A DNA stretch of 64,000 nt, taken from Neoconidiobolus thromboides FSU 785. Its lineage: Eukaryota > Entomophthoromycota > Entomophthoromycetes > Entomophthorales > Neoconidiobolaceae. Made by a program: the position numbers and the translations under genes. Numbering within the stretch: position 1 is the stretch's first letter; every line of letters starts with the position of its first letter. This document shows, piece by piece, positions 10,560-22,398 of this stretch. The notes below the pieces were generated by a model. That model saw only the letters and a list, made by a program, of their open reading frames with translations, made no database searches and had not been told where the DNA came from. The stretch spans positions 62,001 through 126,000 of the forward strand of contig MU626287.1 of NCBI GenBank assembly GCA_025603075.1, written 5' to 3'.

Positions 10560-11164
10560 ATGAAGTTTACTCCAATTTTAAGCTTAGCTTTATTGTTTAA
10601 TGGCATCACTGCTGAGGACAACGCAGCCTCAAAAGTATTAACTAAGGATAATAAAGACTTAGTGAAGAAAGGTTTATGGTACCAATAATTATTTAGCTTT
10701 ATTAATTTTATTAACTATTAAACATATAGGTTTGTTAAATTATACACTCCAAGTTGCAAATACAGTAGACGCTTAGGTAAAAACAAAGGGTTCAATATAT
10801 CAATATATCAATATATCTAAATATCTAAATATCTAACTTCTTTATAGCCCCCCACTGGACAAACATCACTGAAAGCTTAAGAGCTTGGAGTAATGACGCC
10901 AAATTTAATTTTGCTGAAGTAGACTGCAAGGAGAACAGTAGTCTTTGTTCTGACTTAAAAGTCGATGGGTTTCCTACCCTTAATTTGTAATTTTTTGCAA
11001 TTCTTTTTTAGTGAGATATTAATTGAATTTTGAAAATTAGGTTCAAAGATGGTGAATATCAAGGCGAATGTTTAACCCGTGAAGGTGCCGATGAGTTGCT
11101 TATTTGTGTTAAGGACTATGTTGACAAATACCAATTAAAAGCTCCTGAAAAATTACAAGTTTAA
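10560..11164 (+). CDS. Small secretory thioredoxin-fold protein, CKYS active site
   Basis: Four exons (10560-10678, 10730-10776, 10848-10986, 11041-11164) give 142 residues. A signal peptide (MKFTPILSLALLFNGITAED) is followed by one thioredoxin/PDI domain. The active-site region WFVKLYTPSCKYSRRLAPHW matches PDI domains, but the second active-site cysteine is replaced by Ser (CKYS, residues 49-52). Such a CxxS site cannot carry out the usual dithiol cycle but can form mixed disulfides. The cis-Pro region is VDGFPTLNL. No ER-retrieval tail is seen (ends KLQV). Exon sizes 47 and 139 and all intron positions match those of domain 1 of the next gene 0.5 kb downstream, so the pair arose by tandem duplication. 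Intron 2 contains a short run of ATATCAAT/ATATCTAA units. Confidence 0.85.
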
Positions 11165-11712
11165 TAATAAATGGAATTAACATGAACCTACTTTTGTTAC
11201 TATTATATATATGGGGATGTATTTTTGTGTTTAAGAATTTTACTAACAATTTTTCTGCTCAAATAGCGCTTAAAAAATGGAGAAAACAATGAAGCCAAAA
11301 AAACACCCTCATATCTTTATTGAACATGTGTTTTATATTTTAATAGTAAGCTTAATAGACTTTTAAGCTAATAATAAAAATATCCTTTTAACCTTTTCTG
11401 TTTCGTTTTTATCCCATCTTTATTTAATTACACTCTATAATTCAAATATAATACTTTTAAAATGTAATAAATTTTATTTTAAACTTTTTTATATTATATT
11501 ATATTACTAATTACGCAGCTTATAAACCTGAACCATAAATCTTTACTATAATGCTAATAAAATGGAAAATTAGAAGTTTAATAGGAGTATAAAAAGTTGG
11601 AGGCTCAAATCCAAAACACGAATAAAATCAAGCCAAGCAAAAAACAATAATAAGTGAGAAATTAAAAAATATTATCACCATCTTTTTTATACATTAACTA
11701 TAAATATCAAAG
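11165..11712. other. Spacer between the two thioredoxin-fold genes
   Basis: Holds MITE copy 10 and presumably the promoter of the downstream PDI gene; nothing else recognised. Confidence 0.6.
11210..11313 (+). repeat. MITE copy 10
   Basis: TATGGGGATGTATTTTTGTG ... AAACACCCTCATA between two co-oriented genes, 45 bp after the stop codon of the upstream one. Confidence 0.92.
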
Positions 11713-14246
11713 ATGAGATTGACTAATCTTTTAAATCTCACAACTTTAGCACTATTTTTCAATAGTGTAACAAGTCAGGACAACCAAGCCTCTAAAGATT
11801 TGACCAACAAAAATGAACAATTGGTTAAACAGGGTTTTTGGTATTAATAATCTATATATTTATAAAAGATTATTAGCTTAATTATCTAGGTTTGTTAAAT
11901 TATATTCACCTACTTGTAAACATTGTAAAAGATTAGGTAATAACGAGTGGCCCAATATATTATAATACTAATAATAAATAAAATATAGCCCCACATTGGG
12001 TAAAATTTACTGAAAGTTTACAAGACTGGGCCAAAGCTCAAAACTTCAATTTCGGGGAAGTAAACTGTCTCAAAGAAGGAAAACTATGCTCTACTCTAAA
12101 AGCAGATGGTTATCCTACGATTAATTTGTAAGCTTGATTTAACTTATAGTTAAACTATTAAAATAAAAAATAGGTTCAAAGATGGCGTATATCAAAAAGA
12201 GTGCTTAACCTACGAAGGAGTTGATCAATTGCTTATTTGTATTAAAGAGTACGCTAAAAAGTATCATTTGGAATTACCTAAACAATTGAAGCCTAAACAA
12301 GAAAATAAAGTAATGACGCTGATTGTTAAAAAACTATATTACTAATTTATTTAAAGCCGGAGCCAGCTAAGAATGCTGAACTTGAACATCACCAAGAACC
12401 TCCTAAGGTTGAAAACCACCAAGAACCTCCTAAGGTTGAAAACCACCAAGAACCTCCTAAAGTCGAAAATCAACCACAACCAAAAGTACAAGTGCCTGTC
12501 AAACAAAACCTGGTTAATAAAATTATACCTAATCCTAATGGACAGGTTAAAAAATTAACTACTTCAACTTTTGATGAGGTAAGAGATATAAAGTCATGAT
12601 AGTAGTTGCAATAATAAATATTATAGGAATTGAAAAAAGGGGCATGGTTCATAGTAAGGCTTAAATTAAAAATTAAAAGAATCAATTTAATCATAATTAA
12701 AATAGAAATTCTTTGCTCCTTGGTGTGGACATTGTCAAACGGTAAATTAAATATTGTATTTTAATCAACTATTCCTAACCCTTTTTTAGCTTGGTACTTT
12801 AATTAAAATAAAGTAAAAATATAAAGGTATTAATTTTATAATAGCACCTACCTGGACTAAATTAGCCTCCGATTTACAAAACACTATCAACATTGGTCAA
12901 GTAGACTGTACTGAAGAGAAAAGTAAGTTAGTTATTTTAAGGTAATGATAATAAATTAATTTGGTTTAGGTTTATGTAAAGACTACACTATTCGTGGATA
13001 CCCAACTCTTAAGTTGTAAGTTTAATTACACATAGCTTAATACCATAATAATACTGTTATTTAAGTATTCAAAATGATAAACAAAAAGATTATTTTGGAG
13101 AACGTACTTTAGATGCTCTTAAGACTAGTGCTCTAAAATCAATAGGGTAAAAATTTATATTAAATTCATTTAGGTTTCACTTTAAATTATTTTTAGTCCC
13201 AAAAATACCATCGATTATGACGAAATCAAAAAACTAATTAAAGACGAAAGCTATGCCATCATTTACTATAATCCACAAGATAATGACATACCAGTAACTA
13301 CTATTTACTGTTATTATTGTTTTATTTAATTATATATTTATTTAGCCTCATATAAATAATATCCTTTATAACTTAGAAGCACAAACAGAAAGCTATCATA
13401 TTAATAAGAAATTAGACAGCTTGAAAGAATTGAATATTCAGGATCATCCAGCATTAATTATTGTTAAAGATGGAAGTTATAAACTTTACAACGAGGACAT
13501 AAACAACGTTGAGAGTTTCAACAAGTGGTATATAAAAGAAAAAGATGCTATTGTAAGAGAATTAGATTTAACTAATTTTGAGCAATATCTTAAAGTTAAT
13601 AACAATAACAATCAAATCGCAATTGTTAAAATTATCCGTGGGGGATCTAATAAGGAAGATAATACTTATTTAGTTAAGGAAAAGAAAAAGTTCCGCGATA
13701 TTGCTCATCCTATTTTACGCAGAAGTGATAAGCAAATGTTCTTTGCTATCATTGATGGTAATAAATACGAAAAAGAAGTCAAAAATTACTTAAACCATTA
13801 TGGAGATGAGAGTCATATAGTTATCATTGATTTAAAGGTAAAGTTTTATATAGTCAGTATTTGTTTCTAATTTATTATTAGGAGAAAAAGCTATATGATA
13901 AATCCAATGAAAGCTCTAAAATTGAGCACAAAACGAAAGATATTGAAAAAGCGATTGACGATTATTATTCTAGCAAATTAGAGGTAATTAAATTTATGGA
14001 AATAATTTACAATCATAATATTCATACACTTTAATTAGGGTCAAGTAATTAATTTTACTCCTAAATACTTTACTTTGGTAACTAGATTTACTTTTTAGAT
14101 TTATTCATTTTATTTATTATCTTGTTTAGTCAACCCTTACTTCCCTTCCATTCCTTACTATTTTAATTCCTGTAATCTTGGTTTGTGCTCTAATCTATTT
14201 CTTTGTCACTTCTGAAGACAGTGAACAGGATAAGAAAGCAATCTAA
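11713..14246 (+). CDS. ER transmembrane protein disulfide isomerase
   Basis: Sixteen exons: 11713-11840, 11890-11936, 11989-12127, 12174-12309, 12357-12578, 12627-12653, 12706-12741, 12790-12793, 12845-12922, 12970-13015, 13066-13146, 13197-13293, 13346-13837, 13882-13983, 14039-14077, 14130-14246. Their sum is 1791 nt, 596 residues. After a signal peptide come thioredoxin domain 1 (CKHC, residues 52-55), a linker with three HQEPPKVEN repeats (~160-190), and thioredoxin domain 2 (APWCGHCQTLAPTW, CGHC at 240-243). A long region follows that probably includes redox-inactive thioredoxin folds. A single membrane span (FLTILIPVILVCALIYFF) precedes a short tail ending KKAI, a dilysine KKxx ER-retrieval signal. 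This is the architecture of TMX3/Eps1-type membrane PDIs. Exon 8 is a 4-nt micro-exon supplying Leu plus one base of Ala. Its 3' border is the same phase-1 intron position that is conserved in domain 1. Confidence 0.9.
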
Positions 14247-14516
14247 AATAACACCTTTTAGTTTTTAATATTAAAATTATATTAAATTTTATTTTGTTTT
14301 TGATTCATTATAATATATAATAATAATCAATATCAATAACATTGAATAATCAATTTAATTTTTAAAATTCTATTTTTTCATAGTTTACTAAGTTTGCTTA
14401 AATTTACAATTTAATCCTAGATTTAATTTTGCCAATAAAATCCAGCTGCATGAATTTTTAGAACTTAACTAAATTTAACTAAAACTACATAAAAAAGAAC
14501 TTCCTTTTTTAATAAA

Positions 14517-16016
14517 ATGGGACGCCCAAAAGGATCAAAGAATAAGACGAGTAAAAAAGCAGCTACTGAAGCCAATAAGGCACTTGAAGCACAATCAAGC
14601 GGTTTGACAGATGATCAAGTACAACTTACCCCAAAGCCTAAAACTAAAAAAAGTACACCTCAAAAAGAGAAAGTAAGTAGTGATCTAAACGACAACAAAT
14701 TGGTGGCTGAAAACGAAGTGAATAAAGAAGAGAGCAAAGAAGTTCTAGAAGAAGGCTTAAAACTCATTATTGAAGAAGAAAAAGCAGTAAAAAAAACACC
14801 AACCAAGAAAACTACAAAAAGTAAAGTAAAAGCGGATAATAAAAAAGAAGCAAGTGACTTGAAAGAAAATGGAAAAGAGGAAAGTAAATTGAAAGAAGAT
14901 GTGAAAGAAGATGTGAAAGAAGAACAACCTAAGAAAATAGAGGGGAAAAAAGAGAAAGTAAATGAAAAAGAAGAAAAAACTCCAACCTCCCATGGCAAAA
15001 AAAGGGCAGCCAAAAAAGAAGTCAAACCAAGCTCAGGGATATTTGATGATGACCAGATAGAAGACAGTGAAGAGGAAGAGAAAGCTAAGCCTGTAGGAAG
15101 TAAAGTTAATGAAAGATTATCAAAACTAGATCAACTACGTAAAAGGATGGTAATAATTAATAAAAATTTAAATTTAGTAAGGTTAATTAGTTTAAATAGA
15201 AAGAGTCATCTGAAGCCAATCGCAAAGAAGTGTTTGCTGAGTTTCAACGCTCAAAAGCAAATCCTAAATTAGATTCTAAGATTGAAAGACAACGTTTAGA
15301 AGCTGAAAGGTTACAAGCAAGGATGGTAAGTTTTTTGAATCATCAAATTAATTAATAGTTAATTCTTTATAATAGGAAGCACAAGATAAAGGGGAAGATT
15401 ATGAAAGATCAAGATATTGGGAGTATTCAGCAGAACAAGTAGAAAAGTGGGAACAAAAAGAAAGAGAAAAAGAGGAAAGATCGGAGGTTGGATTTACAGG
15501 TATACCGGATTTAAATATGCTATAAAAATGATTTTTTATTTTTTATTTTTTGTTTATTAGATCATATGCAAGCAGCAGAAAGAAGATATAAAAGATTGGT
15601 TAATAAAATTAAGCCTAACATGGCAGCTTATAATCTACAAAAAGATCAAACTTTGCCTATGACCGATATTCAACATCTTGGACAAGTTGCTATCAGCTCT
15701 GCTTTAACTAAAGACAATAAATCCGTTCAATACCTTCCCATTCATCCTAAACCTAGTAGCGATGCGGTTGAACGTTTGGCCACACATGTTAAGGATGAGT
15801 ATACTTTTATTTTAAACTTTATATTACTTTATTTAACTAACAATTTTTAGAATTGCTAAACGTGGTAAATTCTCTAAAATCCGTCCTGTTAAAGAAGATG
15901 AAGATGTCACTTACATCAATGATCGTAATGCTCACTTCAATCGTAAAATTTCGCGTGCATATGATAAATATACCAAGGAAATTAAAGAGAACTTTGAGCG
16001 TGGAACTGCACTTTGA
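14517..16016 (+). CDS. SYF2: SYF2-family pre-mRNA splicing factor with AT-hook-like extension
   Basis: Five exons (14517-15149, 15200-15325, 15376-15499, 15561-15798, 15851-16016) give 428 residues. The C-terminal half matches the SYF2 family, a component of the NineTeen/Prp19-associated spliceosome: WEYSAEQVEKWEQK, AAERRYKRLVNKIKP, NDRNAHFNRKISRAYDKYTK and the end ENFERGTAL. The first ~200 residues are an added Lys/Glu-rich region. It starts MGRPKGSKNK, an AT-hook-like GRPKG motif, and continues with repeated KEDVKEDVKE-type charged heptads. The bulk of this extension is a single large exon, while the conserved part is split by introns. The stop is TGA. The role in splicing is inferred from family membership. 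Confidence 0.9.
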
Positions 16017-16517
16017 ATTCTACTGTTTTTATAATATATCCCGTGGAAGTATATAAGCGAATGTAATTTTGCTTTAACCTATTTTTAATTAACTTCTTAG
16101 ATCGGAATTGTTTGATGAGCAGTGTACTTACTCTTAAAGTTTAGAATAAATTTACTTTTTTATATTAATTGCTTTAAAGCTTTTTATTATAACTAAATTT
16201 ATAAGTAGATTAGTATTATCATCCAACTTTATTGATAGATTAAAATATCTGTTATCGAAAAGCGACACGATTTTATCCGATTTTTATAAAATAACTAAAG
16301 GGATCCCTTACAAGTTTGAATTATAAAGTGAATTACAAAAAGGAAAGATTATTAAATTAAATGAGTAAAATGATATTACATGATTTTTTTAATAGTAAAA
16401 TTTAGTTGGATGTTTAATCTTCTAATAAGAACTACTTCTAATTAATTTAAACTCTTATCTATTTTTAATTAAAACACAAATAATAACTCAGTTTGATCAG
16501 TTCAATCCTAAGTGAAT
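16017..16517. other. Convergent 3' ends, nothing else seen
   Basis: AT-rich spacer between SYF2 (plus) and the DnaJ gene (minus); should contain both polyadenylation regions. Confidence 0.6.
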
Positions 16518-18336
16518 TTATTGTTGTTGACAATTCATACCACCAAAGCCTCCTTCTTCTTCTTCTTCTTCATCTTGTAACTGTCTATACCTTTCCCCTT
16601 CAGCAATATTGCTGCCAAATTCTTTTTTACAGCCTTCCAATTCAACTGTTTCTAAAGTTCCATCTTGTTTCATGTTATCAATCTTATCACTTTTACTATC
16701 CGGTAATAAAGACGACAATACCTATAATAGAATAATAAGTTAATTTATAACAGATTGTTTATCAAGATACTTACTTTTAAATTGATATCTTTGAGCTCAT
16801 CAGCAGTTGGAAATTGGATATCAAACTTAACAAACAAGTCACCTTTATCATAAGGCCTTTTAAACTGTGGCATACCCTCTCCTTTAACCACTAAAGTATG
16901 TTCTAAAAGTAGAATTTAATCATTTAAAAGCTTTCCCTTAATATACTAATACTACCTTTAATTAATACCTGGCCTGGATTAGCATGAATTTGGATCTTTC
17001 TACCATCTAAATGTTGGAAAAAACATGATTTGAATCCACATAAAGCATCCTTTAAAGCAATTTTTACATTTGTCATCAAATCGCTACCCTCACGAGTAAA
17101 TACGTTATGGTGCTGCAATGCTAACTCAATAATCAAATCGCCAGGTTCCTTTCCAGGCTAAAACTAGGATTATAAAATTCAATAAAAATCAAATTAAAAC
17201 TTACAATTTGATCTGCTTCCTCTTTAAATACAATTTTTTGCCGATCTACCATCCCTTTTTCAACATATACTTCCATAAGTTTTTTAATTGTCATACTACG
17301 TTTTCCTTTACACTTTTTACATTTGTCTTTGATTTTATATTGTTTACCAGTTCCATCACCTTAATGATTAAAGTTAAAATTAATCCTATTATCAAAGCAA
17401 TCCTATTAACTAAGCAAAAAAAAACTTACAAGATTCACAACTGACTTGTACTTGTTGCATCATACCATTGCTAAGTTGTTTTAATTTGATTTTTATTCCA
17501 GAACCTTCACATCCTTGACATGTAGTACTTGTACTTGATTTACCTCCTTTTCTAATAATTCATATAAGCAAATAAATAACTAATAAAAAATGAACAATTA
17601 CCCGTGACATAAAGAACACTCCACCGATTTTTCAAGTTGAAACTTGGCTTCACGACCATTATAAAGGTCTTTCAAGGTAACATTAAATGGAAATATCACT
17701 TTTGGACTTTTCCGCTTGCCTCCTTTTGAAGGACCTATGGAAAATGAGAAGTTGAAAATGAAATTAACAATATGATATGTTACTTACCCTGTTCAAATCC
17801 ACCAAAACCAAAGTTAAACATGTTAGCAAATTGTGGGTCAAAACCTCCAGATTCTGCAAAGTTATTGCCTTCAAAACCGTATTGATCGTAATTGGCTCTG
17901 TATTTTTTTTAAACATTAATATAAATATAAATAAAAAAACTAAAAAGTAATAAAAGATTTTACCTTAATTCTGGGTCGCTTAAAACCTCATAAGCAGCAC
18001 TTGATTTCAAATTAGATAAAATTAAACAACTTGAACTTATTTGATCCATACCTTATCTCCTTGAACTATAAATTAATTTAACAATAAGCTAATATATAAA
18101 GATCAAATATAATACCAACCTCTTCTTCAAATCCTGTTACCTTATCAGGATGATATTGCTTTGCCTAATAAATTGTCAATTTGAATTTAAATCTAAGTTG
18201 CTGCTTATTACTAGGTTTCTATAGGCCTAGAGTTATTAGTCGAGTTTAGATTATTTACTTCAATACGAGTTACTTTTTTAATCTCTATATCAGTTGCGCT
18301 GCGCGTTATCTCTAATACTTCATAATAATCTCTCAT
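16518..18336 (-). CDS. Type I Hsp40 co-chaperone (DnaJ/Ydj1 type), CaaX-ended
   Basis: Twelve exons (18336-18274, 18226-18212, 18164-18120, 18065-18052, 17999-17964, 17897-17788, 17734-17602, 17551-17430, 17359-17205, 17157-16956, 16902-16775, 16721-16518) give 408 residues, the length of yeast Ydj1. The J domain (1-~62) starts MRDYYEVLEI and keeps the HPD motif (31-33), which stimulates the ATPase of Hsp70. A short Gly/Phe-rich stretch (FNFGFGGFEQG) follows. Next is the zinc-finger region with CxxCxG-type motifs such as CSLCHGKG, CQGCEGSG, CESCDGTG and CKKCKGK, then the two C-terminal substrate-binding domains. An acidic Glu run precedes the last residues GGMNCQQQ, where CQQQ is a plausible farnesylation (CaaX) box as in Ydj1/DNAJA1. 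Two J-domain exons are only 15 nt (AYRNL) and 14 nt (FKEI plus two bases). Likely a cytosolic, membrane-tethered co-chaperone. Confidence 0.93.
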
Positions 18337-18859
18337 CCTTGAAATTTTTTTAACTTTATTTTCGAAAAAAGTGATATTTAGAGCTTATCTATTTTTAGTA
18401 ATTATAAACTCGAGTATTGATAAATTTAATTATATGTTCAAAACATTATTATAGAAAGTACTATTTATCAAGATATATTAATTAAATTTTTTAGCTATAA
18501 AGATAGAAATATAAAAATGAAGTAGCGGTAAAGGTTTAGCTGCCAAAAATGAAGCCGTAGAACTATACCTTCAAATATTTAAAAATATAAAGTTGATTGG
18601 CATCTAACAAACAAGTTCATATAAAAGATAAAAAGTAAAAGGCACACAAACGATAAATATTTTTTATATTCATTTTGATAAAAAATGATGAAGAAAATAA
18701 CTATAATAACTGGATTTCAGTTTGAAGTATATATCAATAAACAAAATATCTATTAGTTTGCTCCATAAATAATAAAAAAGATCGAATAAATACCTAATTA
18801 TATAATTAAAGTCATTAGTAATGTTTATTAAATTCCAATTTAACTAAAAATAATATTTT

Positions 18860-18964
18860 ATTTGGGGCTGTATTTTTGTATTCAAGAGCTTTACTAACAA
18901 TTTTTCCACTCAAATAGCGCTTAAAGGATGGAAAAGCAATGAAGTCAAAAAAAACATCCCCATT
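18860..18964 (+). repeat. MITE copy 11
   Basis: ATTTGGGGCTGTATTTTTG ... AAAAAACATCCCCATT, with intact core CACTCAAATAGCGCTTAAAG. Confidence 0.88.
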
Positions 18965-19449
18965 CTGTTATATAAACTCTTAGGTCTATTTAAATTTAAT
19001 ATTTTATGATATCACAAATTAAGCTTGAATCATAAATACTAAATAAATTTAATAAAGTACTTTTATTTAAGAATTATTTTAATAATAATAAAGTGGAGTA
19101 AAATTTTCAAAGCTATTGAAATTGGTACTAGCACAGAAATCATCTTTCCTAATAGACAACACAATGTTAATAGAAGTATTAGCTGACCTGATACTACTAG
19201 AAGCAACACTAACAGTATTACCAATAACAATATTTAATTATAAAATAAAAAAATTATCATAACTACCTACTAAACTAATATTTTTATTTTGTAATTTTAA
19301 ACAAATAATCAAAGAAGCTATTGTTGGTTTTAATAAATATTTTAATGCTTAAAACACTTTCATTTATTATTTTATTTAATATTAAATTAAATAAGTTGAT
19401 TTTTTTAAAATCATATATAAGCATATTTAGTAAAAGTTTTATTTGATTG

Positions 19450-19548
19450 TATGGGGGTGTTTTGACTTCATTACTTTTTCCATTTTTTAAGCGCTATTTG
19501 AGTGGAAAATTTGTTGGTAAAATTCAAACACAAAAATACATGCTCATA
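19450..19548 (-). repeat. MITE copy 12
   Basis: Reverse orientation: TATGGGGGTGTTTTGAC ... CAAAAATACATGCTCATA. Confidence 0.88.
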
Positions 19549-20399
19549 TAGTTATTTTTTAAAGGCTAATTAATTTTAAGATAAATTTAGTAAAGTTTTC
19601 ATCTTAAATGAACAGTTAGTTAAGTCTTAATAGAGTTGTAACAGCTATAACTGAAATTTAATAGCTATAAAAATGAGGTTGAACCAATTAATCTTAATAA
19701 AAAAGGAGGAAATTCACCTAATAAAGTTAGTAGTGGTTAGAAAAAAGTAGTAATTCCAAAGTGGGGAAGGACAAAAGGGTGGGAAAATGAGAAAAAATCA
19801 AGAAAAAAAACAAAATAAGGAAAATAGTGTTAGCTTGTGTGGATTACTTATATACGAGTTCGTTGAATTTTTTATAAATTAAATGGCACGTTTTGTTCCT
19901 ATGCCTTGTCATTGGTGGATGATTTTTTTAATGCTATTTTGAGAAGATTTCAAGCCAGTGTAGAATATATACTAAATTTCAATTGATATTGAAGTAGAAA
20001 ATAAAGCTAGAATTTAAGTTGAATTTTAAAGTTAGTTTCAAAAGAATCGAAACTTTTTAAAAAAAAACTAATTGGCAAAAGTAATGAATTGCAACAGTAA
20101 ACAAAATTCAATGTAAAATGATGCTTGATTTTAGAGAAAAAAAATTCAAAACTTCAAAAAAATTCGACAACTATTGTAGCCAATTAGTTTCTTTTTAAAC
20201 TAGTTAAAAATCTTCAATTATTTAGAAATTCCCTTTTATAAAAGCATACAAGAAAAAAGAATTAAAATTTTATCAGGTGATAAAAAATGGGGGGATAATG
20301 AATAAATTAAAAAGATCAATGATAATTAGTATAAAAAGGATAATAAAAATCAAAAGTAAACAAAGTTTTGAATTTTAAAGTTTAGATTAGAAATTAGAA

Positions 20400-21302
20400 A
20401 TGTTATTTTATTTTATATTTTTATTTCATTTAATTACTTGTAATAATAAGAATCATACTAATAAGCAACCTAACAAGAATCCGATAATAATTAAAGATGA
20501 AGTAACTATATTACATACTAATGATATTCATTCACACTATGATGAAACAAATTTGTATGGAATGGACTGTAATGATTCACAACGGCTTTTAGGAGAATGT
20601 TATGGAGGAATAGCACGTATGAATACAATAATAAAACAAGTCAAAAAAGAAGAAAACAAAAAAAATAATACAGTATTATTAATGGATGGTGGAGATCAAT
20701 TTCAAGGTACTTTATTTTTTAATTATTATAAAGGTAAAGCTACAAGTGAAATTATGAATTATTTAAATTATGATTTAATGACTATTGGTAATCATGAGTT
20801 TGATTATGGACCTAATCATTTAGCTGATATTATATCTACTTTTAATTTCCCAGTTATTTGTGCCAATATTCAAATTGATGAAGGACCATTAAAAGAAGTT
20901 ATTCAACCATATTATATAATTGAAGAATTAAATCTAGCTGTTATTGGCTATATTTCTGATACAACTGATAAGATATCTCCTGTGGGTGAAACTATTTCAT
21001 TTTTAAATGCAATTAATACAGTACAAAACATTATTGATTATTTAAATCAAGAAAAAGGAATTACTCGATTTATAGGATTATCTCATTATGGTTATGATCA
21101 AGATCAAATATTGGCTAAAAATATACGAGGTTTATCTTTAATCGTTGGCGGTCATTCACATACTTATTTAGGACAAAAAAGAAAAGGAGTTTACAGTAGA
21201 GGGAATTACCCTACAAAAATAACTAACAAAGATAATCAAATCACATACATTGTACAAGCTTATTGCTGGTTAAGATTTTTAGGTAAATTAAAGTTAAAAT
21301 TC

Positions 21303-21357
<55 letters not shown>

Positions 21358-22100
21358 TTGAATATTTAAAAGAATTAAATCATGAATTAATTGAATTAAA
21401 TAATACAATTGAAAAAGATATAGATACTCAACAATTAGTTAATAATTTAAGATTACCATTTGATAAAGAAACAAATATAATTATTGGTAACGCTAAAGAA
21501 GATTTTAATATTGGACATTGTCAATTTCAAGAATGTGGTATGGGGAATTTAATAACAGATGCTATGATTAATCAACTTCAAGATAACGATTTAGCTATTA
21601 TTAATTCAGGTGGTATAAGAGCTTATTTTTCTAAAGGAAATATAACAATTCAAAATATATTAACTGTATTGCCATTTAAAAATCAAATAGTTTCTACTAA
21701 AGTAAAAGGACAATTTATTTATGATTTAATTGTTAATAGTATAACTAAAATTAATATTCAAAATCAATTACCAGTTACTTCTTTCATTCAAGTAGCTAAT
21801 TTAAAATTACAAATTCAAAATCAAAAATTAATCAATTTAAAGATATTTAATAAGACAACTCAGGATTATAATAATATCAATTTCAATCAAGATTATAAAT
21901 TATTAAGTTTAGATTTTATATTAGATGGTGGCGATAATATAATACCACACAAAATCAACTATACTAATGTTATTGAAGCTGATAAATTATTATTAAATTA
22001 TATTAAAAAATTACAAATTATTAGTCCCATTTTAGATCAACGTATATTGAATAGTAACAGTAATAGTATTAGGTTTTCAAGACAAAGTTCATTTAAGTAA
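20400..22100 (+). CDS. Secreted 5'-nucleotidase / metallophosphoesterase
   Basis: Intronless, 566 residues. The short N-terminus MLFYFIFLFHLITC is a probable signal peptide. The N-terminal calcineurin-like phosphoesterase domain shows the family's metal-binding blocks in order: ILHTNDIHSH, LLMDGGDQFQG, TIGNHEFDYG, GLSHYG and VGGHSHTYL. The C-terminal 5'-nucleotidase domain shows GNLITDAM, AIINSGGIRAYF, VLPFKNQIV and LDGGDN. Members of this family hydrolyse extracellular nucleotides or UDP-sugars to nucleosides or monophosphates plus phosphate. A run of about 18 Asn residues (encoded by an AAT microsatellite) sits at a loop between the two domains. No C-terminal hydrophobic GPI-type tail is evident, so the enzyme may be freely secreted. 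Role in nutrient scavenging or purinergic signal removal is inference. Confidence 0.93.
21303..21357 (+). repeat. AAT microsatellite in coding sequence
   Basis: A pure AAT run of about 55 bp coding poly-Asn in the nucleotidase gene; in frame, so length changes in units of three keep the gene open. Confidence 0.95.
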
Positions 22101-22398
22101 ATCCCCTCCTTCCTTTTCTTTCTTGTATATTCATTAATAAACCCTTATTTTTATTTTATTTTATTTTATTTTATTATACTATTTTAACTTTTTTAAAACT
22201 ATTTAAAATCTACTATCATTATTAAAACTCAACTTTGAAATTTATAACCACTTCAAAAAAAGAGGCAAATTGAAACTTCAAAATGAAAATATGAAACAAA
22301 AGTTGAAACTAAAGATTTTAAAATATAAAAACTCAAAAAAACTCAAAAATGTAAATAATTTATATAAAAAAAATTATACCCACTTTACTAATTAATTA

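Larger units (their letters stand above)
18337..20399. other. Intergenic with two MITEs and a small coding-like remnant
   Basis: Contains MITE copies 11 and 12. On the minus strand at about 19079-19235 a ~50-codon open stretch rich in Ser/Asn/Thr and ending FTPLYYY-stop resembles the C-terminus of a secreted protein. No start or upstream exon is visible, so it may be a gene relic. The last ~700 bases before 20400 are purine-rich on the plus strand and probably hold the promoter of the following gene. Confidence 0.45.

Noticed and set aside
12742-12844. One long intron without the CTTG exon in the PDI gene
   Set aside because: It would shift the frame and delete the conserved Leu-Ala after the CGHC site.
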